From Bacteroidetes bacterium HGW-Bacteroidetes-6 (GTDB taxonomy: Bacteria; Bacteroidota; Bacteroidia; Bacteroidales; DTU049): a stretch of DNA of 64,000 bases. Below the pieces are notes generated by a model. The model made no database searches, was not told where the DNA came from, and saw only the letters and a list, made by a program, of their open reading frames with translations. Positions 33,701-40,868 of the stretch are shown here, piece by piece. The translations under genes were made by a program, and so were the position numbers. The first letter of the stretch is position 1, and each line of letters starts with the position of its first letter. The stretch spans positions 1 to 64,000 of the forward strand of contig PHDB01000022.1 of the NCBI GenBank assembly GCA_002842495.1. The letters run 5' to 3'.

Positions 33701-35654
33701 AAACCGAATATCCAAAATAGTCGGTTGAAGCAATATCCGATGCGGTCAGAATTATTTCTTCGGACCATGTTCCGGCATTGTTGTGAAAGATATAAGCCGA
33801 CCCCGAGCTGGTTCCAACATCGCTATCGCCATAAGCACCTATTAGAATATCATCGCCCGAAATAGCAACAGAAGCTCCAAAGTAATCGTTGCCTGTTAAA
33901 TCGGAAGCAATCAATTTGGAGTCGAATTGCCAGGTCCCACTGTTGTTGTAATAAACATATGCAGAACCATTCGTGAAAGCATTTATTTTATCTCCTTTTG
34001 CTCCAATAACAATATAGTTTCCTGAAATAGCTACTGAATAACCAAAGAAATCGCCGGCAGTTCCATCAGTAGGAACAAGCTTTGCGTATTGAGCCCAAAC
34101 GCCTGCAGTTTTCTTAAAAATATAAACAGAGCCCGAGTTTACACCCATCGGGTCGTCGTTGGGTGAACCAACAACCGCATAATCGGCATCAATAGCAACC
34201 GATTGACCAAAATTATCGTCGGTTGCAGCATCCGAAGCATAGAAACGGCTTTTCCATTCCCACGCTGTTCCATTATCGGAATAAAACCACACCGAGCCGC
34301 AATTGGCTGCTGCGCCATCGTCGGCATATGCCCCTACAATGACATCAGTACCAGATATTGCAACCGAATTGCCAAAATTATCGTTTGCAGCACCAGGGCT
34401 TGGCAAAACGCGGCTATTCTCGCCCCAATTATCAACTCCACCTTCGTTTTGCGAGTAGAATCCAGCAGAACCTGCGCTTGCACCATATTGAGAATCGCCA
34501 TAAGCTCCGCAAATAACTTTATCGGATGAAATGCCTACGGAAAACCCAAAATAGAAATTATTTCCCCCAACCGCTGGCGTAATTTTTTTCTGCTCCAGCC
34601 ACGAAGAGCCATTATTATAAAAAACATACGACGAGCCGCAACGCACACCTCCATCGCTTTCGTAGTAAGCCCCAACAACAGCATAGTTGGCATCGATTGA
34701 AACGCCAATTCCGAAGTAGTCAGCTACTTCGCCATCCGAAGCAAGCAATTTGGCATCCTGTTGCCAGGTTCCTGCATTGTTTTTGAAAATATAAGCGGCT
34801 CCATCGTTGGCAACCACATTGTCTTTTTCGTTGGCCCCAACAATGGCAAAACCATTGGTCATTGCAACACTTTTTCCAAAATAGTCGTAGGCTGTTGCAT
34901 CCAAAGCATTGAGTTTAGCTGTCTGTGTCCAAGTTCCGGCAATGTTTTCGTAAATATATGCCGATCCCGAAGAAGCTCCCATGTCGCTTTCGTTCCAAGC
35001 TCCCGAAATAATAAAATTCCCAGAAATATCAACCGATGTTCCGAAATAATCGCTTGCTGCGCCATCCGAGGCAGTAAGGATAGCTTGCTGAGTCCAGGTC
35101 CCCAAAATATTCTGAAAAACGAATACCGACCCCGAGTTTGCTCCAACATTATCGTCGTTGCTGGCTCCAACAGCTATATATTCGCCTGAAATAGAAGCGG
35201 ATACGCCAAAATTATCGGTTGCCTGACCGTTAGACGCATTAAGTTTAGCTACTTGTAACCAAATATCACCATAACGCTGAAACACATAGGCTGAACCTGA
35301 ATTGTTGCCCAAATCGTCGTCCTGATTAGCTCCAACAACAACATATTCGCCCGAAATTGAAACAGATGTGCCAAAATTATCATCGGCCGAAGCATCCGAA
35401 GCTACCAGTTTCCCGGCCGTATTCCATTGGCCGTTCTCGAAGAAATAGATATATGCTGCTCCTGCGTTCGAGCCAGCCATATCGTCGAATTTCGAACCTA
35501 CAATAGCCCAATTTCCATCAATGGAAACCGAAGCTCCAAAGTTATCGCCATCCGAATTGCCTACTGGCAGTAATTGTTGAATTTCCCCCGTGGGTTGTGC
35601 TGCCGCAGTTAATGAGCAGACTGCAAACACCAAAATTAAATAAATCGTTCTCAT
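30732..35654 (-). CDS. Giant T9SS-exported protein with FG-GAP and HYR-like repeats
   Basis: A 1640-residue surface or secreted protein. The start is the ATG at 35654, which gives a clean signal peptide (ending LTAAAQ). Then come 14 FG-GAP-like repeats of about 55 residues, each with a DxFGxSVxISGxxxxxGA core, as in integrin-type beta-propellers; so probably two seven-bladed propellers. An Ig-like segment with YQWQKSSNGG follows, then seven HYR-like repeats of 83 residues and one divergent copy. The last 75 residues form a type A T9SS sorting domain (LWPNPTTGPVFF, then GVYFIQLQTDG and FKVIKE). The likely role is adhesion. It stands alone. Confidence 0.92.
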   Translation of the reverse strand: MRTIYLILVFAVCSLTAAAQPTGEIQQLLPVGNSDGDNFGASVSIDGNWAIVGSKFDDMAGSNAGAAYIYFFENGQWNTAGKLVASDASADDNFGTSVSISGEYVVVGANQDDDLGNNSGSAYVFQRYGDIWLQVAKLNASNGQATDNFGVSASISGEYIAVGASNDDNVGANSGSVFVFQNILGTWTQQAILTASDGAASDYFGTSVDISGNFIISGAWNESDMGASSGSAYIYENIAGTWTQTAKLNALDATAYDYFGKSVAMTNGFAIVGANEKDNVVANDGAAYIFKNNAGTWQQDAKLLASDGEVADYFGIGVSIDANYAVVGAYYESDGGVRCGSSYVFYNNGSSWLEQKKITPAVGGNNFYFGFSVGISSDKVICGAYGDSQYGASAGSAGFYSQNEGGVDNWGENSRVLPSPGAANDNFGNSVAISGTDVIVGAYADDGAAANCGSVWFYSDNGTAWEWKSRFYASDAATDDNFGQSVAIDADYAVVGSPNDDPMGVNSGSVYIFKKTAGVWAQYAKLVPTDGTAGDFFGYSVAISGNYIVIGAKGDKINAFTNGSAYVYYNNSGTWQFDSKLIASDLTGNDYFGASVAISGDDILIGAYGDSDVGTSSGSAYIFHNNAGTWSEEIILTASDIASTDYFGYSVSISGSYAAIGAYGNDDNGSSSGSAYIFYDNGSSWSQTTKLLAGDAAASDYFGYSVSISGNFVLVGSHLNDNTVSNGGAAYLFENNAGTWSQKTKFFSSLSLSGAFFGKSVALNGNTAAIGAEGYSANGSSSGAAYVFGQILPSVSTQPIDVLNACLIGSTQFSVSGMGVSSYQWQKSSNGGTLWSNLTEVAPFSGTQTAVLSISNATGLNNNLFRCVVSNMMGNDTSNAAEIQIETENPVITSTHSNQVINAGAACSASLPDYTGTVTATDNCDISLTISQSPLAGTSVSGTTNTVVLAATDDAGNFSQVSFNVAVVDNSNPVISSVHSNQIVSGNASCQATLADYTSSVEATDNCDATLSIVQSPVVGTTVSGAINTVTLSVSDDDGNMAQVSFNVEVADLTAPSITSTHPDATINANASCSALLPDYTSSVVATDYCDASVSISQLPVSGTSVSGSTNTVTLRATDDAGNYSEVSFNVEVADNSNPTITSSHPDQIISAGSLCNATLPDYTASVVVSDNCDASLAVTQNPVAGTIVSGATNTVTLRATDDAGNYSEVSFNIEVEDVSNPVITSTHPNQTVNADMNCFAIVPDYTGTIVATDNCDANLTFTQTPLAGATISSHTNTIHLRATDDAGNYSEVTFLLTIVDNTNPVITSVHNDVNLISTSNCEAVLPDYTSTVVATDNCDPFLAVSQSPLAGTTISGSSNTVTLTVTDDGGNSSQVSFNALITDNDNPVIISSHPDQFVDANFLCEASLPDYTTLVVVTDNCDASPSIVQSPIPGTSVSGSTNNITITVTDDAGNYSETNFNVSVVDVSDPELVCIGNQQIDIPQGQTSYTVVGTEFDPSSATDNCNLQSVINDFNSTSSLAGVSLPLGTTTIVWTATDADGNFSECSFDVDVQQTVGLETDLAEKIVLWPNPTTGPVFFVSSGYIIGKLIVTDVTGRIVMQYEGIFQHQLLDLTSQTTGVYFIQLQTDGATHMFKVIKE
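31251..32993 (-). repeat. Seven 249-bp tandem repeats coding HYR-like domains
   Basis: The seven units, each 83 codons long, share cores such as ATDNCD, LPDYT, SGSTNTVTL and TDDAGNYSEVSFN. Units 3, 4 and 5 are the most alike (LRATDDAGNYSEV in all three), which suggests recent duplication. An eighth, diverged unit lies at about 30990-31250. Boundaries are estimated from the translation. Confidence 0.8.
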
Positions 35655-35822
35655 TGCTGGTTTTTTGCTGCAATTTCGAGTAATAATGCAGCCGTTAATA
35701 CACCAAATTGGTGAACCAAACAATTTTATGGGTAAGGCTATGCGAAGAGGTGGTGGAAATTATGACAGAATTGTCCTTTATATTTCGCACCAATGCAAAA
35801 AAATGCTTTGAAAGATTCGGTT

Positions 35823-36668
35823 TCACTCAAACCGCTTCAAATTTGCTTTCACAAAACCCCATTCTGGTGTTTGAATGTCATTGTCGCAATTCAAACTGTA
35901 CCAGGGACTTAAATCGCTATTGTTGGGATTGATGAGTATTTGAATTTCCTGCGCAGGCATGTAACTTTGAGCAAGCATAAATACTTTTTCGCCGCTTGTT
36001 TCATCCACAGCCATATCAACAACTATTACGGCATGCCCGGGAGAACCGCCACGAATAAGCACATCTCCAATTTGCATGCTTTCCCAATCGGTTTTCACCA
36101 ACCCTTTTTCGAGCGATAAGGTTCCGGCGTACATAAAAACGGTTTCGAGATAATTCCACAAATCGTCATGGGTATTCGATGCAGCTGTTTTGGAAACCCA
36201 ACTGCAATTGTTGCCGTTTACGGCTACTCGTTTGCCGCTCATCCATTTCGAATAATCGGCTCTGAAACCACTCGTGAAGTTGAAATGTATTTCAGAATAA
36301 AGCTTACTTTCCCATAAATATTCTGCTCTTAGCCTGATAATAGCATCGGCGCACTGATGCAGGTTTTTTGTCCCGATAGGCAAATCGACCACAGCGCAAT
36401 AAACACCCGATGCTGGCTTTTCGCGACCATCGAACAACAAAGCATTGGTACCGTCGGGTTTAAGAGGGAGCTTTCGGAGCCAGGCGTCAAACGATTCCGA
36501 TTCGGTGTCAATACGTTTATAGCCATCGGGAGGCAGAAACCGCTCCTCGATTGTTGCGCCCTGCTTGTTGATTGTATTGGAATTTACTTGATTGTTCGAT
36601 TTGCTTTGCCCGCACGAGCTACATAAAAATGCAAAAAGCAGAATCGAAATTCCAGAAAATCTCACCAT
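35823..36668 (-). CDS. DUF4846 lipoprotein linked to the radical SAM locus
   Basis: A 281-residue lipoprotein (Cys19 in FLCSSCGQ) with one large domain that I recognise as DUF4846. Characteristic stretches are LPPDGYKRID, FDAWLRKLPLKP, QCADAIIRLRAEYLW and IRGGSPGHAVIVVDM. The last, with GHAVIVVD and AQSYMPAQEIQIL, is reminiscent of the His-containing part of NlpC/P60-like folds, though I see no certain catalytic cysteine. It begins 3 bp after the radical SAM gene and so is part of the same operon. Its role in the system is unknown; a periplasmic partner or processing protein for the modified lipoproteins is possible. Confidence 0.85.
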   Translation of the reverse strand: MVRFSGISILLFAFLCSSCGQSKSNNQVNSNTINKQGATIEERFLPPDGYKRIDTESESFDAWLRKLPLKPDGTNALLFDGREKPASGVYCAVVDLPIGTKNLHQCADAIIRLRAEYLWESKLYSEIHFNFTSGFRADYSKWMSGKRVAVNGNNCSWVSKTAASNTHDDLWNYLETVFMYAGTLSLEKGLVKTDWESMQIGDVLIRGGSPGHAVIVVDMAVDETSGEKVFMLAQSYMPAQEIQILINPNNSDLSPWYSLNCDNDIQTPEWGFVKANLKRFE

Positions 36669-36671
36669 AAT

Positions 36672-37769
36672 CTATTTGTTTTCGCCGGGATAAAGCATGT
36701 GGTATGTACACACCAGTGGTCCGTCAAGACCTGGTTCATGTAAATGCATACCGTCGCCTCGACACCATTTCCAGAGGTCGCATTTGGCACAAACACCTTT
36801 TTTCATTGGCTTCCGGTCACGATACTCTTTGTATTTATTGTCCCAAACATCGAGAAAATTGTCTTTGTAAATATTTCCCTGAACATAACCACGGTTAATG
36901 TTGGGGCAGGCGCCAATGTCGCCATTGGCAAGAATTGAGCTTACGTGGATTCCGGCACGGCAGAAAAATACGCCATCGCGCACCAGACCTTCGTAATCGC
37001 CCAAAAAACCATCGCAACCCGACGAAATACGAATCTGACCTTCGGCACGCGTTTTCAAAATATAATCGAATACCGAGCGAAAAGTGGCATCGTCGAGCAT
37101 CAAATCGGGATTGGTTGCAGCACGACCAATGGGATCGATGGTAAAAATTCGCCAACGTTTTACGCCCATGCCAAGCAAAAGTCTTTTCACCTCGTCGAGC
37201 TCACCAATGTTGCGATTGTTGACACAGGTAACCACATCGTAAACCATATCGGGTTCGTCGGCCAAAAGCTTTATTGCCGCAACTGCACGTTCGAACGAAC
37301 CTTCACGTCCACGAAGCCAGTCGTGGTTGGCTTTCATCCCATCGAGACTGATTGTTGCTGAACGAAGTCCTGCATTGCGAAGCGAACGAAAACGTTCTGG
37401 TGTCATTGCATAACCATTGCTTACCATTCCCCAGGGGAAACCCATGTTTTTGAGTTGATGGCCAACTTCTTCCAAATCTTTACGCACCAGCGGCTCACCA
37501 CCCGAAACAACAATCATCACCTTTCCCGGATTGTAGCGGGTTGCAACCTGTTTGCAGACACTCAGAAAATCGTCGGCAGGCATATCGGGAGCATTTTCAA
37601 CAATTTTGCAATCACTACCACAATGCAAACACGCGATGTTGCAGCGCGAAGTGCATTCCCAGAAAAAATAATTCAGTTCGTGGAGTTTGGCCTGAACACG
37701 TACGTAGCGTGAGTGAATATTGAAAACCATTCGCTTTTTAAAACGAAAACGACGTCGCAGATTACTCAT
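36672..37769 (-). CDS. Radical SAM/SPASM enzyme of a lipoprotein-modification system
   Basis: A 365-residue enzyme. The radical SAM cluster motif is CNIACLHC (Cys43, Cys47, Cys50), with an extra cysteine before it in WECTSRC (Cys39). The glycine-rich strand VVSGGEPLVRKDL and the SLDGMKANHDWLRG stretch are typical of peptide-modifying members. The SPASM domain holds Cys270, Cys288, Cys327, Cys330, Cys336 and Cys354 (CAKCDLWKWC), with Cys252 before it. The ATG at 37769 lies 2 bp after the stop of the last lipoprotein gene; a TTG two codons earlier overlaps that stop. I recall a rSAM/lipoprotein system with this gene order in Bacteroidota (TIGR04133/TIGR04134). The five lipoproteins are the likely substrates. 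Confidence 0.92.
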   Translation of the reverse strand: MSNLRRRFRFKKRMVFNIHSRYVRVQAKLHELNYFFWECTSRCNIACLHCGSDCKIVENAPDMPADDFLSVCKQVATRYNPGKVMIVVSGGEPLVRKDLEEVGHQLKNMGFPWGMVSNGYAMTPERFRSLRNAGLRSATISLDGMKANHDWLRGREGSFERAVAAIKLLADEPDMVYDVVTCVNNRNIGELDEVKRLLLGMGVKRWRIFTIDPIGRAATNPDLMLDDATFRSVFDYILKTRAEGQIRISSGCDGFLGDYEGLVRDGVFFCRAGIHVSSILANGDIGACPNINRGYVQGNIYKDNFLDVWDNKYKEYRDRKPMKKGVCAKCDLWKWCRGDGMHLHEPGLDGPLVCTYHMLYPGENK

Positions 37770-37771
37770 AA

Positions 37772-38131
37772 TCAATTGTTTTCAGGATTTTGCACTCCAT
37801 ATTTTGTAGTATAATAATCAGGATCGTAGTTTGGAATGACCCCATAATCGGTAGCTGGAAGAGTGTTTGGATTGTAAACCGGCTTGAGAACTGGGCTGGT
37901 AACATGAGTTGTTGTACTTTGAGTTGAAGAAACTGGAGTTTCAACTTTCTCTTGAATTTTCACAAGACCCGACAGTTCTTTGGTATTGATTTTTTCTCCT
38001 GATTCGCTATTCGAAACCGTTTTGCTGCACGACACCATCGAAATGCTACCGGCACTTAAAGCCGAAAGCAAGAATCGGAAAAGCCATGCTTTCCACCGGT
38101 CGATTTGCTGATTCAGGGGAGGATAACGCAT
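37772..38131 (-). CDS. Radical SAM-associated lipoprotein E (two YG motifs)
   Basis: A 119-residue lipoprotein and the last of five tandem paralogues. It has the long charged n-region followed by WLFRFLLSALSAG and the lipidated Cys35 (MVSC). The mature chain is a Ser/Thr/Val/Pro-rich linker that ends with two tyrosine-glycine motifs, TDYGVIPNY (Tyr96-Gly97) and TKYGVQNPENN (Tyr111-Gly112). Its stop lies 2 bp before the radical SAM start. It is the most diverged of the set (Cys35 instead of Cys33). Confidence 0.88.
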   Translation of the reverse strand: MRYPPLNQQIDRWKAWLFRFLLSALSAGSISMVSCSKTVSNSESGEKINTKELSGLVKIQEKVETPVSSTQSTTTHVTSPVLKPVYNPNTLPATDYGVIPNYDPDYYTTKYGVQNPENN

Positions 38132-38133
38132 GA

Positions 38134-38529
38134 CTAGCCATCGATAAAATCAACAGGAACTCCATATCGAGTCACAGGAACATCGTGTTCGTATGGCGGA
38201 CCATACTTGGTTGGCGTTATGTTGTTATCAATCGGTACGCCATACTTGGTAACAGTAGTATGTTTTTGAACATTCATGATACTATCTTCGCGCACTTTTG
38301 CCAGCGAATCGGCTTTAACTTTTGCAATACTGTCGTTGCGCACATTTTCAATCGAGTCGAGGCGTGCTTTTTCGTTCACCTGATTGATTGAATCTTGATT
38401 GACTTTTTGCTCTGTTTTATTACCACCCGAACATGCAGACAGAATACTTGCGATACCAATCGTTGCAAGAATATTGCGCAACAACCGTGCGTGCAGCGTC
38501 AAAAAGCGATAGCGGATTTTATGGCTCAT
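38134..38529 (-). CDS. Radical SAM-associated lipoprotein D (three YG motifs)
   Basis: A 131-residue lipoprotein. The signal has the shared HARLLRNILA stretch and lipidation at Cys33 (LSAC). The mature part begins with a coiled-coil-like run of about 45 residues with repeats such as DSIAKVKADSLAKVREDS, close to the same region of lipoprotein A. The C-terminal third carries three evenly spaced motifs: TKYGVP (Tyr96), TKYGPP (Tyr109) and TRYGVP (Tyr122), 13 residues apart. It lies 2 bp before gene E. Confidence 0.9.
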   Translation of the reverse strand: MSHKIRYRFLTLHARLLRNILATIGIASILSACSGGNKTEQKVNQDSINQVNEKARLDSIENVRNDSIAKVKADSLAKVREDSIMNVQKHTTVTKYGVPIDNNITPTKYGPPYEHDVPVTRYGVPVDFIDG

Positions 38530-38581
38530 GTCAAATTTATTTATTGTTTATTGAGAACCAAAGGTAGATTATTTTCTGCAA

Positions 38582-38893
38582 TTATTCCACACGAATTACA
38601 CCATACATCAATTGTTCGTGAATAGTGTCGTATTCCGGATTGGGTCGTGGAACACCATATTCGCAAATAGTACCGGGATCAAAATAAGCGGGTTTAGAAG
38701 TATCGATTGGCAAGATAACAGTTGAGTCCGATGGATCGGGAATCACCGATGTGGAATCGGAAGGCTTTACATGAGTCTGATGCTTTGGAAATAAACAACC
38801 AGTTGCCAAAATAGGCAAGCTTAAAACAATGAGACAGTTGCGCAGCAATTTTGAGTAGAAACGCAGAAACTGGCTATTTGTTTTTTTTCTCAT
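38582..38893 (-). CDS. Radical SAM-associated lipoprotein C (two YG motifs)
   Basis: A 103-residue lipoprotein. The signal contains YSKLLRNCLIVLSLPILATG and lipidation at Cys33. The mature chain is a short Ser/Asp/Pro linker with repeated PSDST, followed by TICEYGVPRP (Tyr79-Gly80) and LMYGVIRVE (Tyr97-Gly98). The first motif is nearly the same as PICEYGVVP in lipoprotein A, including the cysteine two residues before the tyrosine. There is a 52-bp gap to gene D, the largest inside the operon. Confidence 0.88.
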   Translation of the reverse strand: MRKKTNSQFLRFYSKLLRNCLIVLSLPILATGCLFPKHQTHVKPSDSTSVIPDPSDSTVILPIDTSKPAYFDPGTICEYGVPRPNPEYDTIHEQLMYGVIRVE

Positions 38894-38907
38894 CTTAATT
38901 GATTTAA

Positions 38908-39243
38908 TTACTCGTATTCAGGTGCTTCGAATCTCATCTCCGGCACTTCTATCTGAATTGGAGTAGCAACTACGCCATAGCACGGCGTTACTTGAATGGG
39001 AGTTTCGTAAACCGGAACAATAGTGTCAACTTTAATTGCCGAAGTGGTATCGACCTGAATAATTTTAATTGTATCGTTGCTAACAATGGTCTGAGAGTCG
39101 GGTTCGGCCATACAGGTGTTATTGGCAGGCTGATTCGAAACCTGGCAAGCCGATGCAATTACAGGCAAACTGAGCAAAACAATAAAACGTTGCAATAATG
39201 CAGCATACATTTTTCGCACAGTGTTTTGTTTTCCTGTCAACAT
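38908..39243 (-). CDS. Radical SAM-associated lipoprotein B (one YG motif)
   Basis: A 111-residue lipoprotein. The ATG at 39243, 1 bp after the stop of gene A, puts the lipidation cysteine at residue 33 (IASAC), exactly as in A, C and D; the longer frame from 39315 would not. The signal contains YAALLQRFIVLLSLPVIAS. The mature chain is rich in Thr, Val and Ile, and has one motif, TPCYGVVATP (Tyr89-Gly90), with a cysteine just before the tyrosine. It lacks the coiled-coil repeats. Confidence 0.87.
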   Translation of the reverse strand: MLTGKQNTVRKMYAALLQRFIVLLSLPVIASACQVSNQPANNTCMAEPDSQTIVSNDTIKIIQVDTTSAIKVDTIVPVYETPIQVTPCYGVVATPIQIEVPEMRFEAPEYE

Positions 39244-39244
39244 C

Positions 39245-39655
39245 TTAAAAGTTTTGCGGAACACCATATTTGGTAAGAGTTGGGGTTTCTTCCACGGGAA
39301 TATCAATATCGTCATAAACAGGAACTACACCATATTCGCAAATTGGACCCGGATCGTTGTAAATTACAGGCGGCACATAAACAGGAATTGAGGTTTGTAC
39401 TTTTGCCAAACTATCTTCTTTTGCTTTTAACGCAATGGAATCGGCTTTTGCTTTAGCAATACTATCGGTTTTTGCAATTGAATCAAGCCGATGTGCTTCG
39501 TTCACTTTTTTTAGCGAGTCGTCGGTATTGCTTTGTTTTTGAGTATTTCCGGAGCCACACGAAGCTAAAATAGCCGAAAAGCTAATCATTGCGAGCATGT
39601 TGCGAAGAATTCTGGCTCTGAGTCTGTAGATACGGCGCATCAGTCGGAAATCCAT
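39245..39655 (-). CDS. Radical SAM-associated lipoprotein A (two YG motifs)
   Basis: A 136-residue lipoprotein and the first gene of the operon. The n-region is long and very basic (RRIYRLRARILRNMLA), and lipidation is at Cys33 (LASC). A coiled-coil-like run with repeats of the type DSIAKAKADSIALKAKEDS follows, then a Pro/Tyr/Val-rich segment, and the motifs PICEYGVVPV (Tyr108-Gly109) and TKYGVPQNF (Tyr130-Gly131) close to the C-terminus. The promoter in the 198 bp upstream is not clear; a TATCTTGC occurs on the minus strand. Confidence 0.9.
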   Translation of the reverse strand: MDFRLMRRIYRLRARILRNMLAMISFSAILASCGSGNTQKQSNTDDSLKKVNEAHRLDSIAKTDSIAKAKADSIALKAKEDSLAKVQTSIPVYVPPVIYNDPGPICEYGVVPVYDDIDIPVEETPTLTKYGVPQNF

Positions 39656-39824
39656 AATAATGATTTTTTTTAATTATGCAAGATAAGATGAAAAATGGAG
39701 AATAGTTCACAAAAAATCTCGATTTCTTTTCTGACATCATGAACTACTTCGCCAAGAAGCTTGTCCAAATACAGACAGTCACTATGAACTCGATTCAACA
39801 TCTCAGAAAAAGCAATATAATTAG

Positions 39825-39844
39825 ATTCTGACCTACGTCAGAAT
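39825..39844. terminator. Hairpin after the GNAT gene
   Basis: ATTCTGAC and GTCAGAAT form a perfect 8-bp stem with a CTAC loop, 9 bp after the GNAT stop codon. On the minus strand a T-rich stretch follows only after a gap, so termination of the GNAT transcript is possible but not certain. It separates that gene from the lipoprotein operon. Confidence 0.4.
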
Positions 39845-39853
39845 GACTTTTTA

Positions 39854-40363
39854 TTAAAGCAAAGATTGCTTCCTTATCGCATACACCACTTCGTCAAGCA
39901 ATTCGTTATTTTTAACAAGTGTTTTTTCGAATCGGGCTTCGACTGCAAAACCTGCTTTTTCGAGCACCCGATGCGAAGCTATATTACGCCCAAAGCAGCC
40001 AGCAAAAATACGATTTACACCAAACGTATCGAAACCATATTGCACCATTTGCTTCACAGCTTCGGTCATGATGCCTTTCCCCCAGTAAGGTTCGGCAAGC
40101 CAGTAGCCAATTTCGGCATTGTTGCGTCGTACATCGAAATTGGGGAACACGCCAATGGAACCCACCGCTTCACCATCCACGTCGATGGCAAAAACCTGCA
40201 ACGGATTGAATTTGTTCATTTTGCGAACAAAATCTTTTGCGGCTTCGCGGGTGTAGGGATGCGGAAACATATCGGTCAGATTCATTGCCACAAGCGGATT
40301 GTTGGCATATCTCACCAGGCTTTTAATATCACTGCGCTTCCAGGGGCGAAGGGTAAAGTTCAT
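39854..40363 (-). CDS. GNAT-family N-acetyltransferase, RimJ/RimL-like
   Basis: A 169-residue cytoplasmic acetyltransferase. The acetyl-CoA binding region has GYWLAEPYWGKGIMTEAV followed by RIFAGCFGRNIASHRVLEKAGF, which is the typical motif A and B of RimJ/RimL-type enzymes that acetylate protein N-termini, amines or antibiotics. The start is the ATG at 40363; a TTG two codons earlier is less likely. A TAnnTTTG promoter lies 22 nt upstream. Substrate not predictable. It is separate from the radical SAM operon. Confidence 0.9.
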   Translation of the reverse strand: MNFTLRPWKRSDIKSLVRYANNPLVAMNLTDMFPHPYTREAAKDFVRKMNKFNPLQVFAIDVDGEAVGSIGVFPNFDVRRNNAEIGYWLAEPYWGKGIMTEAVKQMVQYGFDTFGVNRIFAGCFGRNIASHRVLEKAGFAVEARFEKTLVKNNELLDEVVYAIRKQSLL

Positions 40364-40384
40364 GTGCAATTAATTTTCGCAAGG

Positions 40385-40392
40385 CAAAAGTA
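40385..40392 (-). promoter_or_regulatory. Promoter -7 element for the GNAT gene
   Basis: Minus-strand TACTTTTG matches TAnnTTTG and is 21 nt before the ATG at 40363. No clean -33 TTG lies at 19-21 nt. Confidence 0.5.
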
Positions 40393-40868
40393 AAAATATT
40401 ACAGATACTCCGAAGTTTTTAGGACAAACGCATCAAAGTCGGATCAAAACAAATTTTGTGAACGAATCAATCACACATACCGGAATGTGTATGAATCTCT
40501 TTGAAAACACACATCTGACCAGAGAAAACATGATACATTTTTAACTACTGTAACTACCTGAATCTGCATTTTATTTTTGCAGACACAACGTACTCCAAAA
40601 ACCAGACTATTCAAAAAACAGAGTTTTTGGGGAGAAAATTGATTATTTTTGTCATCCTGATCAGGTATGAATAAGGATTGAAAATGCACAAAGAAAATTC
40701 AAACGTGCAATAAAAACGGACATACCCATGGGGGTTCAATATATTTACGGGATTTTTCTCCCGCAGACAAAGTTTTCACATGTCATGAAACACAACTCTG
40801 TAATCAGCAATATTTTACACCTAACAGTTATTGTAACTTGAATTCAGTTTTAACTAAACTTAATTTGT
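40393..40868. other. Intergenic region between the GNAT and lipocalin genes
   Basis: About 475 bp without a credible gene; the 72-codon minus-strand frame at 40471-40689 has no family features. A short inverted repeat (ACACAT/ATGTGT, 40473-40490) is present. At the right end, TTG (40838-40840), 19 nt and TTAATTTG (40860-40867) look like a promoter, but the ATG of the lipocalin follows after one base, so the transcript would be nearly leaderless. Confidence 0.5.

Noticed and set aside
36672..37769. PqqE or anaerobic sulfatase-maturing enzyme
   Set aside because: There are no pqq genes or sulfatases nearby, and five lipoproteins with shared motifs directly upstream give a better explanation.
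40471..40689. A 72-codon minus-strand gene in the intergenic region
   Set aside because: There is no recognisable domain, no promoter, and the residue composition is unlike that of a coding sequence.
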